Of a DNA stretch of 64,000 bases, positions 31,327 to 41,934 are shown one piece after another. Within the stretch, counting starts at the first letter, position 1; each line of letters begins with the position of its first letter. Below the pieces are notes generated by a model. It worked only from the letters and a program-made list of their open reading frames with translations, was not told where the DNA came from and made no database searches. The position numbers and the translations under genes are program-made. Origin of the DNA: RPQJ01 sp963754125 (GTDB taxonomy: Bacteria > Pseudomonadota > Gammaproteobacteria > Steroidobacterales > Steroidobacteraceae); contig CAVWEX010000002.1 in NCBI GenBank assembly GCA_963754125.1, positions 248,001 through 312,000 of the forward strand. Reading direction: 5' to 3'.

Positions 31327-32678
31327 ATGCCCCGCGTCTACCTGAAGACCCACGGCTGCCAGATGAACGAGTACGACTCCGCCCGCATGGCGGACGTGCT
31401 GCGCTCGGCCGGCGGGTACGAGCCCACCGACGACCCGGGCACCGCGGACCTGCTGCTGCTCAACACCTGCTCGGTGCGCGAGAAGGCGCAGGAGAAGGTG
31501 TTCTCGCTGCTCGGGAAGTGGCGCCTGCTCAAGCTGGCGCGGCCCGGCGTGATCATCGGCGTGGGCGGCTGCGTGGCCAGCCAGGAGGGCGAGGGCATCA
31601 CCGAGCGCGCGCCGTTCGTGGACCTGGTGTTCGGGCCGCAGACGCTGCACCGACTGCCGGCGATGCTCGAGAAGCTGCGCTCGGACGGGCGTGCGGTGGT
31701 GGACGTGAGCTTCCCCGAGATCGAGAAGTTCGACCGCCTGCCCGAGCCGCGGGCGTCGGGGGCCACGGCGTTCGTGTCGATCATGGAAGGCTGCAGCAAG
31801 TACTGCACCTTCTGCGTCGTGCCCTACACGCGCGGCGAGGAGGTGAGCCGGCCCGTCGCGCCGGTGCTGGATGAAATCCGCGCACTGGCCGTACAGGGCG
31901 TGGTCGAGATCACGCTGCTCGGGCAGAACGTGAACGCCTATCGCGGCCCGCTCGAGGGCGGCGGCACGGCCGACCTCGCCGCGCTGATCTACTTCGTGGC
32001 CGGGGTGCCCGGCATCGAGCGCATCCGCTTCACGACCTCGCACCCCGTCGAGTTCCGCGACAGCCTGATCGAGGCCTACCGCGACATTCCACAGCTTGCC
32101 AACCACCTGCACCTGCCCGTGCAGAGCGGCTCCGACCGGATCCTCGCGCTGATGAAGCGCGGCCACACGGTGCTCGAGTACAAGCAGAAGATCCGCCGGC
32201 TGCGCGAGGCGCGCCCGGACATCAGCGTGTCGTCCGACTTCATCGTCGGCTTCCCCGGCGAGACCGACCGCGACTTCGAGGCCACCATGGCGCTGATCGA
32301 GGAAATCGGCTTCGACCAGAGCTTCAGCTTCCTCTACAGCCGCCGGCCGGGCACGCCCGCGGCCTCGGTGCCGGACGACGTGCCGCACGCCGTGAAGCAC
32401 GCTCGCCTCGAGCGGTTGCAGGCGCACATCGACGCGCATTCGCTCTCGATCAGCCGCGGCATGGTGGGCTCGGTGCAGCGCGTGCTGGTCGAGCGACCGT
32501 CGAAGAAGGATTCCCGACAGCTCGCCGGCCGCACCGAGAACAACCGCTGGGTGAATTTCGACGGCCCGGCGTCGCTGATCGGCCGCTTCACGGACGTGCG
32601 GTCACCGAGGCGCTCGCCAACTCGCTGCGCGGCCGGCTCGCCCTACCCGAGCGCGTACCTGAGCGGAGCATCGCGTGA
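31327..32678 (+). CDS. miaB: tRNA-2-methylthio-N6-dimethylallyladenosine synthase, frame interrupted near the 3' end
   Basis: Radical-SAM methylthiotransferase that modifies A37 of tRNAs. N-terminal cluster cysteines lie in HGCQMN, NTCSVREKA and GGCVASQ. The radical-SAM motif is GCSKYCTFCVVPYTRGEE, and a TRAM domain follows. After GRFTDV near 32600 the rest of the TRAM domain (VTEALANSLRGRLALPE) is in another frame. Adding one base restores a 450-residue protein, so here a base seems missing rather than extra. The restored stop overlaps the ybeZ start. Confidence 0.92.
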
Positions 32679-33673
32679 CCGGGGAGGTCGCCGTGCGCGA
32701 ACTGTCGCTCGAGGCTGCCGACAACGCGCGGCTCGGCAACTTCGCGGGGCCGATGGAGCAGAACCTGCGCCACGTCGAGGAGCGCCTCGGCGTGGAGGTG
32801 CGCCGCCGCGGCCACCGCCTGCAGGTGCTCGGGCCGGCAGCCGTCGTGGACAACGCGCACGCCGTGCTCGCGCGCATGTTCGAGCTGTCGGCGAGCGAGG
32901 CGATGTCGCCGGCGCGCGTGCACCTGTGCGTCCAGGAACTCGGCTTCCCGGTCGCGGGCGAGACGGACGCGCCCGCGGCGGGGCCGGGCAGCGGCGGGGA
33001 CGTGATCGTCCAGACCCAGCGCGGCGGCATCCGCGGCCGCGGCCCCAACCAGCGCCAGTACCTCGACAACATCCGCGCCAGCGACCTCACCTTCGGCATC
33101 GGCCCGGCGGGCACGGGCAAGACCTACCTCGCGGTGGCGAGCGCCGTGGAGGCGCTGCACTCGGGCTCGGTGCGGCGCATCGTGCTGGTGCGGCCGGCGG
33201 TGGAGGCGGGCGAGCGGCTCGGCTTCCTGCCCGGCGACCTCGCGCAGAAGGTGGACCCGTACCTGCGACCGATGTACGACGCGCTCTACGAGATGATGGG
33301 CTTCGACCGCGTCGCGCGGAACGTCGAGCGGCAGGTCATCGAGGTGGCGCCGCTCGCCTTCATGCGCGGCCGCTCGCTCAACGATTCGTTCATCATCCTC
33401 GACGAGGCGCAGAACACCACCGTCGAGCAGATGAAGATGTTCCTGACGCGCCTCGGCTTCGGCTCGAAGGCCGTGGTGACGGGCGACATCACGCAGGTGG
33501 ACCTGCCGCGCCAGCAGCGCTCGGGCCTGCGCCACGCGATCGCGGTGCTGCGCGGCGTCGAGGGCGTGGCCTTCACGTTCTTCAACGCGCACGACGTGGT
33601 GCGCCATCCGCTGGTGCAGCGCATCGTGCAGGCCTACGAGCGCGAGTCGCCCGATCCGGGGCCCGAGGCATGA
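32675..33673 (+). CDS. ybeZ: PhoH-like ATPase YbeZ
   Basis: PhoH-family NTPase, by gene order a partner of the rRNA-processing endonuclease YbeY. 332 residues: an N-terminal KH-like segment (LEVRRRGHRLQVLG type), then the ATPase core with Walker A GIGPAGTGKTYLA and Walker B FIILDEAQNTT. GTG 32675 overlaps the restored miaB stop (GTGA); the stop overlaps ybeY. The cluster miaB-ybeZ-ybeY-corC-lnt is conserved in Gammaproteobacteria. Confidence 0.93.
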   Translation: MTGEVAVRELSLEAADNARLGNFAGPMEQNLRHVEERLGVEVRRRGHRLQVLGPAAVVDNAHAVLARMFELSASEAMSPARVHLCVQELGFPVAGETDAPAAGPGSGGDVIVQTQRGGIRGRGPNQRQYLDNIRASDLTFGIGPAGTGKTYLAVASAVEALHSGSVRRIVLVRPAVEAGERLGFLPGDLAQKVDPYLRPMYDALYEMMGFDRVARNVERQVIEVAPLAFMRGRSLNDSFIILDEAQNTTVEQMKMFLTRLGFGSKAVVTGDITQVDLPRQQRSGLRHAIAVLRGVEGVAFTFFNAHDVVRHPLVQRIVQAYERESPDPGPEA

Positions 33674-34227
33674 GTGCGGTGTCGCAGCGCGGACGCCTGC
33701 GCGTCGAGACGCAGTTCGCGGCCCGCCGGCCGTGGGTGCCGGCGGCCGCGGCCCTGGGCCGCTGGGCGTCGGCGGCGCACGGCGCGGCGCTGGCGCGCGG
33801 CGGGCCGGCCCGGCGTGCCCAGCGAGGCCAGCTTGCGGGGCGCGCGGGGCACGGCCCGGCGACGCCCACGATCTGCATCCGCGTCGTCGGCGCACGCGCC
33901 AGCCGCCGCCTGAACCGCGAATATCGCGGCAAGGACAAGCCGACCAACGTGCTGTCCTTTCCCGCCTCCGCCACCGAGCGGGCGCTCGCCGGCTCGCTCG
34001 GCGACCTCGCGATCTGTGCCGCCGTCGTGGCGGCCGAGGCCCGCGTGCAGCGCAAGCCGCCGGCCGCCCACTGGGCCCACATGGTCGTGCACGGGGTCCT
34101 GCACCTGCACGGCTACGACCACGAGACACCGCGACAGGCGCAGGCCATGGAGGGCCTCGAGGTGGAAATCCTGCGCGGTTTCGGGTATCAGAATCCCTAT
34201 CGACCGGTCATCCTGCGCGACACATGA
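33670..34227 (+). CDS. ybeY: Endoribonuclease YbeY
   Basis: Metal-dependent RNase for 16S rRNA 3' maturation and ribosome quality control. 185 residues, about 30 more than E. coli. HGVLHLHGYDH holds the three histidines of the zinc site, and YRGKDKPTNVLSF is conserved. The extra length is mainly an Arg/Gly/Ala-rich stretch before TICIRVV (residues 40-65). ATG 33670 overlaps the ybeZ stop and the stop overlaps the next ATG (ATGA both times). Confidence 0.93.
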   Translation: MSAVSQRGRLRVETQFAARRPWVPAAAALGRWASAAHGAALARGGPARRAQRGQLAGRAGHGPATPTICIRVVGARASRRLNREYRGKDKPTNVLSFPASATERALAGSLGDLAICAAVVAAEARVQRKPPAAHWAHMVVHGVLHLHGYDHETPRQAQAMEGLEVEILRGFGYQNPYRPVILRDT

Positions 34228-35087
34228 GTGAAGATCGTTCCGCGCCGCCGGGCAGCTGGCTGCGGCGCATGGTTGAATCGCTGTCGGGCGAGCCGCGCGA
34301 CCTCGAGCAGCTGACCGGCGTGCTGGAGGACGCGCGTGAGCGCGGCCTCATCGACACCGACGTGCTCGCGATGCTCGAGGGCGTGCTGCAGGTCTCGGAG
34401 ATCCAGGTCCGCGACGTGATGGTGCCGCGCTCGCAGATGGTCGTGGTGCAGCGCGACGATCCGCCCGAGAAGATCCTCCCCGTCGTGATCGAGTCCGGCC
34501 ACTCCCGCTTCCCGGTGGTGGGCGAGGACCGCGACGAGGTCGCGGGCATCCTGCTCGCGAAGGACCTGCTGCGCTACTTCGCGCAGGACGAAGGCGCGCA
34601 GTTCGACATCCGCGAGTGCCTGCGCCCGGCGGTGTTCATCCCCGAGAGCAAGCGGCTCAACGTGCTGCTCAAGGAATTCCGGGTCAGCCACAACCACATG
34701 GCGATCGTGGTGGACGAGTACGGCGGCGTGTCGGGACTGCTGACCATCGAGGACGTGCTCGAGCAGATCGTCGGCGACATCGGCGACGAGTACGACATCG
34801 ACGAGGGCGAGGGCATCCGGCGCGAGGGCGAGCGCACCTTCAGCGTGCCCGCGCTGACGCGCATCGACGAGTTCAACGAGACCTTCGGCACGCGCTTCCT
34901 GGACGAGGAGTTCGACACCATCGGCGGGCTCGTGCTGCACGAACTCGGCCGCATGCCCCGCCGCGGCGAGGCGATCGAGATCGGCGGCCTCGAGCTCAAG
35001 GTCCAGCGCGCCGACCGGCGCCGCATCGAGACCCTGCGCGTGACCACGCCGGGCGAGATCGAGCTCAAGTCGCCCGGGGCCGGTTGA
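34224..35087 (+). CDS. corC: HlyC/CorC family CBS-domain protein
   Basis: Cytoplasmic protein linked to magnesium and cobalt efflux (CorC/YbeX), with recent links to ribosome biology. 287 residues: a CBS pair at about residues 70-190 (RDVMVPRSQMVVVQRDD, MAIVVDEYGGVSGLLTIEDV), then a C-terminal transporter-associated domain. No membrane segment, as expected for CorC. ATGA overlap with ybeY. Confidence 0.9.
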   Translation: MSEDRSAPPGSWLRRMVESLSGEPRDLEQLTGVLEDARERGLIDTDVLAMLEGVLQVSEIQVRDVMVPRSQMVVVQRDDPPEKILPVVIESGHSRFPVVGEDRDEVAGILLAKDLLRYFAQDEGAQFDIRECLRPAVFIPESKRLNVLLKEFRVSHNHMAIVVDEYGGVSGLLTIEDVLEQIVGDIGDEYDIDEGEGIRREGERTFSVPALTRIDEFNETFGTRFLDEEFDTIGGLVLHELGRMPRRGEAIEIGGLELKVQRADRRRIETLRVTTPGEIELKSPGAG

Positions 35088-35134
35088 GGACGCCGCCGAC
35101 CGGCGCGCCGGGCGCCGGGCAGGGCCGTCCCGTG

Positions 35135-36655
35135 ATGCAGCCGCTATCCGACTTCCTCGCCCGGCGCGGGCAGTGGCTCGCGGCGCCCGCGGGCGCCGCG
35201 CTCGCGCTCGCCTTTGCGCCGGCCGCGCTCGTGCCGCTCGCGTTCCTCTGCCCGGCGGTGCTGTTCCTGCTCTGGCAGGGTGCCACGCCGCGCAGCGCCG
35301 CCTGGCGCGGCTTCCTGTTCACCGGCGGCACGTTCCTCGCCGGTACCTACTGGCTCTACCACAGCATCCACCTCGTCGGCGGCGCGCCGCTGTGGATTGC
35401 GGCCGTCCTCATGCTCGGGCTGGTCGCGATCATGGGCAGCTACACGGCCGCGCTCGGCTGGGCCGTGGCGCGCTGGGGTGCGCGGTCGGGCGCGCGTCGA
35501 TGGCTGCTGCTGCTGCCCGCCGGCTGGGTGCTGGTCGAGTGGTTCCGCGGCTGGTTCCTGAGCGGCTTTCCGTGGCTCGCGCTCGGCTACACGCAGCTCG
35601 ACACGCCGCTCGCGGGCTTCGCCCCGCTCGTGGGCGTGTACGGCACGAGCCTCGCCGTCGCCGTCATCGCCGGCGCGCTCGTCGCGCTGCTGCTCGGCGA
35701 CCGGCCGGCGCGGATCGCCGCGGCCGTCTTCATCGCGGCCGTCGGGCTCGCCGGGGCGGCGCTCGAGCGCGCCCGGTGGACCGAGGCGCGCGGCACGCGC
35801 GTCACGGTGGCGCTGGTGCAGGGCGCCGTGCCGCAGTCCATGAAGTGGGAGCCGGGCCAGCGCGACCGGACCCTCGACCTGTACGCCGATCTCACGATCC
35901 CGCACCTCGGGGCCGGCATCATCGTCTGGCCCGAGGCCGCGCTGCCGGCGCTCGAGAGCGACCTCCGAGACTATCTCGAGAGCCTGCACGCAACGGCCCG
36001 CGCGCAAGGGTCGGACGTGGTCATGGGCCTGCTGCGGCGGGATCCGGCCACCGGCGCCTTCCACAACGCGATGGTTGCACTCGGCGCCTCGGAGCAGTGG
36101 TACGACAAGCGGCGCCTCGTGCCCTTCGGGGAGTTTTTCCCGGTGCCCGCCGCCGTGCGCGACTGGCTGCGGCTGATGAACCTGCCGTACTCGGACTTCG
36201 TGCCCGGCGCCCGGGACCAGGCGCCGCTCGCGGCCGGCGGCGAGCAGCTTGCGCCGACCATCTGCTACGAGGACGCCTACGCCGCCGAGCAGCTCGCGCT
36301 CGCGCGCCGCGCGACGCTGCTCGTCAACGTCACCAACGACGCCTGGTTCGGCGACTCGACCGCGCCCCACCAGCACCTCGACATCAGCCGCATGCGCTCG
36401 CTCGAGACCGGGCGACCGATGCTGCGCGCCACCAACGACGGCATGACGGCGCTGATCGCGCACGACGGCGCGCTGCAGGGGACGCTGCCGCAGTTCCAGC
36501 CGGGCGTGCTCACGGGGACCGTCGAGCCGCGCGTCGGCCTCACGCCCTACGTGCGATTCGGCAACGCGCCCGTGCTCGCGCTCGTGGCGTTTGGACTCGC
36601 CGCCGGGCTGTGGCGACCAGGACGGTGGCGACGCTCGGGGGTGTCGCCGAAATGA
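35135..36655 (+). CDS. lnt: Apolipoprotein N-acyltransferase
   Basis: Adds the third acyl chain to the N-terminal Cys of lipoproteins at the periplasmic face of the inner membrane. 506 residues: about six N-terminal membrane segments, then a nitrilase-like domain with the Glu (WPEAALP), Lys (YDKRRLVPFGEFFP) and Cys (ICYEDAY) triad, and a final membrane segment. Starts at ATG 35135; GTG 35132 is possible. Stop overlaps the MBL gene. Probable clients in this window are LptE and the repeat lipoprotein. Confidence 0.95.
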   Translation: MQPLSDFLARRGQWLAAPAGAALALAFAPAALVPLAFLCPAVLFLLWQGATPRSAAWRGFLFTGGTFLAGTYWLYHSIHLVGGAPLWIAAVLMLGLVAIMGSYTAALGWAVARWGARSGARRWLLLLPAGWVLVEWFRGWFLSGFPWLALGYTQLDTPLAGFAPLVGVYGTSLAVAVIAGALVALLLGDRPARIAAAVFIAAVGLAGAALERARWTEARGTRVTVALVQGAVPQSMKWEPGQRDRTLDLYADLTIPHLGAGIIVWPEAALPALESDLRDYLESLHATARAQGSDVVMGLLRRDPATGAFHNAMVALGASEQWYDKRRLVPFGEFFPVPAAVRDWLRLMNLPYSDFVPGARDQAPLAAGGEQLAPTICYEDAYAAEQLALARRATLLVNVTNDAWFGDSTAPHQHLDISRMRSLETGRPMLRATNDGMTALIAHDGALQGTLPQFQPGVLTGTVEPRVGLTPYVRFGNAPVLALVAFGLAAGLWRPGRWRRSGVSPK

Positions 36656-37735
36656 CGGGGCGAGGCGGGTCGATCACCCGCGAGGGCGAGCGGTATCCGC
36701 CGCCGCCGCACGAGCTCGTGTACCTGCCGCTCGAGCCGCCGGAGCCGGGTGAGTCGCAGCCGCTGGCCGACGGCGTGCGGTGGCTGCGCATCCCGCTGCC
36801 GATGGAACTCAACCACATCAACGTATGGCTGCTCGAGGACGGCGACGGCTGGCTGCTGGTGGACACCGGCATGGCCGAGCAGGTGTGCCGCGAGGCCTGG
36901 CTGCGGCTCGAGGAGCGCACGCTCGGCGGCCGGCCGCTGCGGCGCATCTTCGTCACCCACGATCACCCCGACCACATGGGCCTCGCGCCGTGGCTCGCGG
37001 CGCGTCACGGCGCCGCGGTCTGGATGTCCGCCTACGCGCATCGCTCGGCCGGCGAGTTCCTCGCCACGGCGCCCGAGGCGCTCGCGGAGCGCATTGCCGG
37101 GTTCCTGCAGTCGCACGGCGTGGACGTGCCGCCCGGTGCGGCTCCAGCTCGCGGCGACCATCGCGGCTGGTACGGCGGCCTGCCGGCGCTCGCGGCGAGC
37201 CCGTGCGACGGCGACGTGCTCGAGGCTGGGCGGTGGATCCTGGCGCGTGGTCGAGACCGGCGGCCACTGCCGCGGCCACCTGTGCCTGCACGACGCGGAG
37301 CGCCAGCTGCTGGTGAGCGGCGACCAGGTGCTGCCGGCCATCTCGCCCAACGTGAGCGTGCTGTCCTCGGCCCCGGAGGCCAACCCGCTGCGCGAGTTCC
37401 TCGCCTCGCTCGACCGGCTCGGCGCCTGCCACCCGGATACGATCGTCCTGCCCTCGCACGGACGTCCGTTCCGCGGGCTGCACCGCCGCCTCGCCGACCT
37501 CGCGGGGCACCACCACCAGCAGCTCGACGCGCTGCGCGAGTTCTGTGTCGAGCCGCGCACGGCCTTCGAGGTGCTGCCGGTGATGTTCCGTCGCGTGCCG
37601 CGCGGCTTCCACCGGCTGCTGGCGGTGGGCGAGGCCGTGGCGCACCTGAACTACCTGCTCGGGCTCGGTGCGCTCGAGCGCCGGGTGGACGGCGGTGTCG
37701 CGCGCTTCGTCACCGCGCCGCTGCCCGCACCCTAG
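36652..37735 (+). CDS. MBL-fold metallo-hydrolase, reading frame interrupted
   Basis: Metallo-beta-lactamase-fold hydrolase with the zinc motif THDHPDHMG at about residue 102 and a second metal histidine in ETGGHCRGHLCLHD. The family also includes winged-helix C-terminal regions; the last 100 residues (HPDTIVLPSHGRPF onward) fit. Frame changes near 37240; removing one base gives 360 residues. ATG 36652 overlaps the lnt stop. It sits between lnt and leuS. Substrate not readable. Confidence 0.8.
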
Positions 37736-37779
37736 CCCCTCGGGTATCCTTGCGGGCTCCACAGCTCCCCGGCCGCCCC

Positions 37780-40364
37780 ATGCAGGAACGCTACGATCCC
37801 GCCGACCTCGAGTCCCGCGCCCAGGCCGACTGGGAGGCGCAGGGCGCCTTCACGGTCACCGAGGATCCGTCCCGGCCCAAGTACTACTGCCTGTGCATGT
37901 TCCCGTACCCGAGCGGGCGCCTGCACATGGGCCACGTGCGCAACTACACGATCGGCGACGTCATCACGCGCTACATGCGCATGCAGGGCTACAACGTCCT
38001 GCAGCCGATGGGCTGGGACGCGTTCGGCCTGCCCGCCGAGAACGCCGCGATGGCGAACGGCGTGCCGCCGGGGAAATGGACCTACGACAACATCGCCTAC
38101 ATGAAGCGGCAGCTGAAGTCGTTGGGTTTCGGCATCGACTGGAGCCGCGAGGTCGCCACCTGCACGCCGCGAGTACTACCGCTGGAACCAGTGGCTGTTC
38201 CTGCGCATGCTCGAGAAGGGCATCGCCTACCGCAGGACCGGCGTCGTCAACTGGGATCCGGTGGACCAGACCGTGCTCGCCAACGAGCAGGTGATCGACG
38301 GCCGCGGCTGGCGCACCGGCGCGCTCGTCGAGAAGCGCGAGATCCCGATGTACTACCTGCGCATCACCGACTACGCGCAGGACCTGCTCGACGCGCTCGA
38401 CCGCCTGCCCGGCTGGCCGGAGCGCGTGCGTCTCATGCAGGCCAACTGGATCGGCCGCTCCGAGGGCGTCGAGATCGAGTTCGAGGTCGACGGCGGCGGC
38501 ACGCTCGGCATCTACACCACGCGGCCGGACACGCTCTGCGGCGTGACCTACATGGCGGTCGCCGCCGAGCACCCGCTCGCCCAGCGCGCGGCCGAGGGCA
38601 ACCCCGACCTGCAGGCCTTCCTGGCCGAGTGCCAGCGCACCGGCGTCACCGAAGCCGCGCTCGAGACCATGGAGAAGCGCGGCATGCCGCTCGGCCTCCA
38701 CGCCATCCATCCCATCACCGGCGAGCGGGTGCCGATCTGGGTCGCGAACTTCGTGCTGATGAGCTACGGCACCGGCGCGGTGATGTCCGTGCCCGCCCAC
38801 GACCAGCGCGACTGGGAGTTCGCGCGCCGCTACGGCCTGCGCATCCACCCCGTGGTGCAGCCGCTCGACGGCAGCCTGCCGGACATCGAGGCGGGCGCGT
38901 TCACCGGGCACGGCCGCCTCATCAATTCGGGGCGCTTCGACGGGCTCGAGTTCGAGGAAGCGTTCGACGCCTATGCGAAGTTCTTCGAGGCGCAGGGCAC
39001 GGGCAAGCGCCGCGTCAACTGGCGCCTGCGCGACTGGGGCATCTCCCGCCAGCGCTTCTGGGGCTGCCCGATCCCGCTGATCCACTGCACGACCTGTGGC
39101 GTGCAGCCGGTGCCGGACGAGCAGCTGCCCGTCGTGCTGCCCGAGGATCTCGTGCCCGACGGCAGCGGCAACCCGCTCGCCAGGAGCGAGTCGTTCCTGA
39201 AGTGCAGCTGCCCGAAGTGCGGCGGAGCGGCCCGCCGCGAGACGGACACCATGGACACCTTCGTGGATTCGTCCTGGTATTACTTCCGCTTCGCCAGCGC
39301 CGGCAACGATGCGGCGATGGTGGACCGGCGCGCCGCGTACTGGCTGCCCGTGGACCAGTACATCGGCGGCATCGAACACGCCATCCTGCACCTGCTGTAC
39401 TCGCGCTTCTGGACGCGCGTCATGCGCGACCTCGGCCTCACGACGCTCGACGAGCCGTTCAGCAACCTGCTGACGCAGGGCATGGTCCTGAACGAGATTT
39501 TCTATCGCAAGCCGGCGACCGGCCGCATCGTCTACTTCAACCCCGCCGACGTCGACGTGCAGGTGGACGCGAAGGGCACCCGTGTCGGTGCGGTGCTGCG
39601 CGCCGACGGCGAGCCCGTGGAGTCGGACGGCATCGGCACGATGTCGAAGTCCAAGGGAAACGGCGTGGACCCCGACAGGCTGGTCGCGCGTTACGGCGCG
39701 GATACGGCCCGCCTGTTCATGATGTTCGCGGCGCCGCCCGAGCAGACGCTCGAGTGGTCCGACGAGGGCGTGGAGGGCGCGTTCCGATTCATGAAGCGGC
39801 TGTGGAAGGCCGTGCACCAGCACGTCGGCGCAAGGCGCCGCGCCGGCACTCGACGTGGCCGCGCTCGACGACGCGCAGCGCGGGCTGCGCCGGCAGGTGC
39901 ACGAGACGCTCGCCAAGGTCACGAACGACCTCGGCCGGCGCCGCACGTTCAACACGGCGATCGCCGCGGTCATGGAGCTGATGAACGCGCTCGGCCGCAG
40001 CGAGGACCGCTCGCCGCAGGGGCGGGCGGTGATGCAGGAGGCGCTCGAGTTCGTGGTCCTCATGCTCTCGCCGGTCGTGCCGCACGCCTGCCACGCGCTG
40101 TGGCGCGAGCTCGGCCACGCGGGCGCCCTCGTGGACGAGCGCTGGCCCGTGCCCGACGCGCAGGCACTCGAGCGCGACAGCGTCGAGGTGGTCGTCCAGG
40201 TGAACGGCAAGCTGCGCGGCCGCGTCACGGTGCCCGCCGGCGCCGACGAGGCGACGGTGCGCGAGGCGGCGCTCGCGGATCCCAACGTGCAGCGCTTCAT
40301 GGAGGGCCGTGCACTGCGCAAGTTCGTGTACGTGCCCGGCAAGCTCGCCAACGTGGTGGTGTGA
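37780..40364 (+). CDS. leuS: Leucyl-tRNA synthetase, two frame interruptions
   Basis: Charges tRNA-Leu; essential. The class-I HIGH-type motif is in PYPSGRLHMGHVRNYT. The editing domain covers about residues 225-420 and KMSKS is present as GTMSKSKGNGVDP. The frame changes near 38170 (CCGCGAG) and near 39842 (GCAAGGC). Deleting one base at each gives exactly 860 residues, the E. coli length. This argues strongly for sequence errors, since a broken leuS would be lethal without a second copy. Followed by lptE through a GTGA overlap. Confidence 0.93.
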
Positions 40365-40861
40365 GCATCGTGCTTCCACGGGCCCTGCCGGCGCTCCTCG
40401 CCTGCCTCGCGCTCGCGCTGCTCGCCGGCTGCGGATTCCGCCTGCAGGGTGCGGAGAGTCTCCCCGAGGACCTCGGCCGCGTGTACGTGTCGGCGCGCGA
40501 CGACCTCTCGCCCTTCGCCGTCGAGCTGCGCCGCGGGCTCGAGCGCAACGGCGCCGGGCTCGCCCGGTCGGCAGGCGAGGCCGATGCCGTGATCCGGGTG
40601 CGGACCGACCGCTCGAGCCGGCGCGTGCTCGCCGTGTCGGCGCGCAATACGCCCACGGAGTTCGAGATCCAGTACGTCGTGGAGTACTCGGTGGATCGCG
40701 GCGGGCAGGAGGCGGTGCCCGAGCAGCGCCTCGAGCTCACCCGCAATTTCAGCTTCGACGAGAGCCAGCTGCTCGCGAAGGGCCACGAGGAGGACGTGCT
40801 GCGCGAGGCGATGGCGCGCGACCTCGCGGACCTCGTGCTGCGTCGCCTGGCGTCGCTCTAG
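40361..40861 (+). CDS. lptE: LPS-assembly lipoprotein LptE
   Basis: Outer-membrane lipoprotein that plugs the LptD barrel and delivers lipopolysaccharide to the cell surface. 166 residues: signal peptide with lipobox LLAGC (Cys24) followed by the family GFRLQG. The GTG start 40361 overlaps the leuS stop. In most relatives holA follows directly; here it is 4.7 kb away. The TAG stop lies in a CTAG shared with the likely stop of the convergent pip gene. Confidence 0.93.
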   Translation: MSIVLPRALPALLACLALALLAGCGFRLQGAESLPEDLGRVYVSARDDLSPFAVELRRGLERNGAGLARSAGEADAVIRVRTDRSSRRVLAVSARNTPTEFEIQYVVEYSVDRGGQEAVPEQRLELTRNFSFDESQLLAKGHEEDVLREAMARDLADLVLRRLASL

Positions 40862-41831
40862 CGCGCGCAAAGCGGTCGGTCGCGCCCACGAGCTCGTGCG
40901 TGATGCCGGGCTCGAGCGCGGAGTGACCCGAGTCGGGGACGACGCGGAAGTCAGCCTCCGGCCAGGCGCGGTGCAGGTCCCAGGCGGTCTGCATCGGGCA
41001 GACCACGTCGTAGCGGCCCTGCACGATCACCGCGGGGATGTGTCGGATGCGACGCACGCCGCGCAGCAGCTGGTCCTCGCGCTCCAGGAATCCCTTGTTC
41101 ACGAAGTAGTGGCACTCGATGCGCGCCACGGCGATCGCGAATTCCTCCTCGCCCCACTTGTCGACGTTGTCCTCGTTGGTGTGCAGGAAGCTGGTGGCGG
41201 CCTCCCAGATGGACCACGCGCGGGCGGCGGCGAGCTGCGTGGCGCGGTTGCTCGAGGTGAGGCGCCGGTGGTAGGCGGCCACGAGGTCGCCGCGTTCGCG
41301 CTTCGGGATCGCGGCGAGGTAGCCCTCCCAGCGGTCGGGGAAGATCGCGCTCGCACCCTGCTGGTAGAACCAGTCGATCTCCGCCTTGCGCAGCATGAAG
41401 ATGCCGCGCAGCACGAGTTCGCTGACGCGCTTCGGGTGCGCCTCGGCGTAGGCGAGCGCGAGCGTCGAGCCCCACGAGCCGCCGAACACCAGCCAGCGCT
41501 CGATACGTAAGTGCTCGCGCAGCTGCTCCATGTCCGCCACGAGGTGCCAGGTGGTGTTGTCCTCGAGGCTCGCGTGCGGCCGGCTGCGGCCGCAGCCGCG
41601 CTGGTCGAACACCACGATGCGGTAGCGCTTCGGGTCGAAGAAGCTCCGCGCCTGCGGGCTCGAGCCCGCCCCGGGCCCGCCGTGCACGAACACCGCGGGC
41701 TTGCCGCGCGGGTTGCCGGATTCCTCCCAGTAGATCTCGTGGACCGGCGAGACGCGCAGCCGGCCGCTGCGGTACGGCTCGATGGCAGGGTAGAGGCTGC
41801 GTCTGGCGTTGGAATTCTGCGGCTTGCCCAT
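40749..41831 (-). CDS. pip: Prolyl aminopeptidase (proline iminopeptidase), 3' end overlapping lptE
   Basis: Alpha/beta hydrolase that removes N-terminal proline. Oxyanion region HGGPGAGSSP, nucleophile elbow GGSWGSTLALAYA, and the acid and His in GRYDVVCP and PDSGHSALEPGITHEL. The family ends about at DRFA. The open frame instead runs another 38 residues of Arg/Pro/Ala-rich sequence into the lptE antisense. A TAG on this strand at 40858-40860 lies out of frame in a GC repeat. A slip there would give about 324 residues, the normal length, so the tail is probably not real. Confidence 0.88.
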   Translation of the reverse strand: MGKPQNSNARRSLYPAIEPYRSGRLRVSPVHEIYWEESGNPRGKPAVFVHGGPGAGSSPQARSFFDPKRYRIVVFDQRGCGRSRPHASLEDNTTWHLVADMEQLREHLRIERWLVFGGSWGSTLALAYAEAHPKRVSELVLRGIFMLRKAEIDWFYQQGASAIFPDRWEGYLAAIPKRERGDLVAAYHRRLTSSNRATQLAAARAWSIWEAATSFLHTNEDNVDKWGEEEFAIAVARIECHYFVNKGFLEREDQLLRGVRRIRHIPAVIVQGRYDVVCPMQTAWDLHRAWPEADFRVVPDSGHSALEPGITHELVGATDRFARARATPGDAARGPRGRAPSPRAARPPRGPSRAAGSRRS

Positions 41832-41934
41832 GGGTCACGTCGTTGCGTCGCGAATCGGATGGCTAGGATAGCGGCAACCGTGCCGCGACGTGGCCGGTGG
41901 GCGCGGCGGGACGCTTTTCGGTAGTATCCGGGGC

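Noticed and set aside
35173..39981. Open frame of about 1600 codons covering lnt, MBL and leuS
   Set aside because: A chance run that picks up real protein sequence only where frames of true genes pass through it (MBL N-terminal part, leuS N-terminal part). Not a single gene.
41832..41934. Zur box before the metal-uptake cassette
   Set aside because: Looked for an AT-rich palindrome of the Zur type; only GC-rich sequence with no clear symmetry was found.
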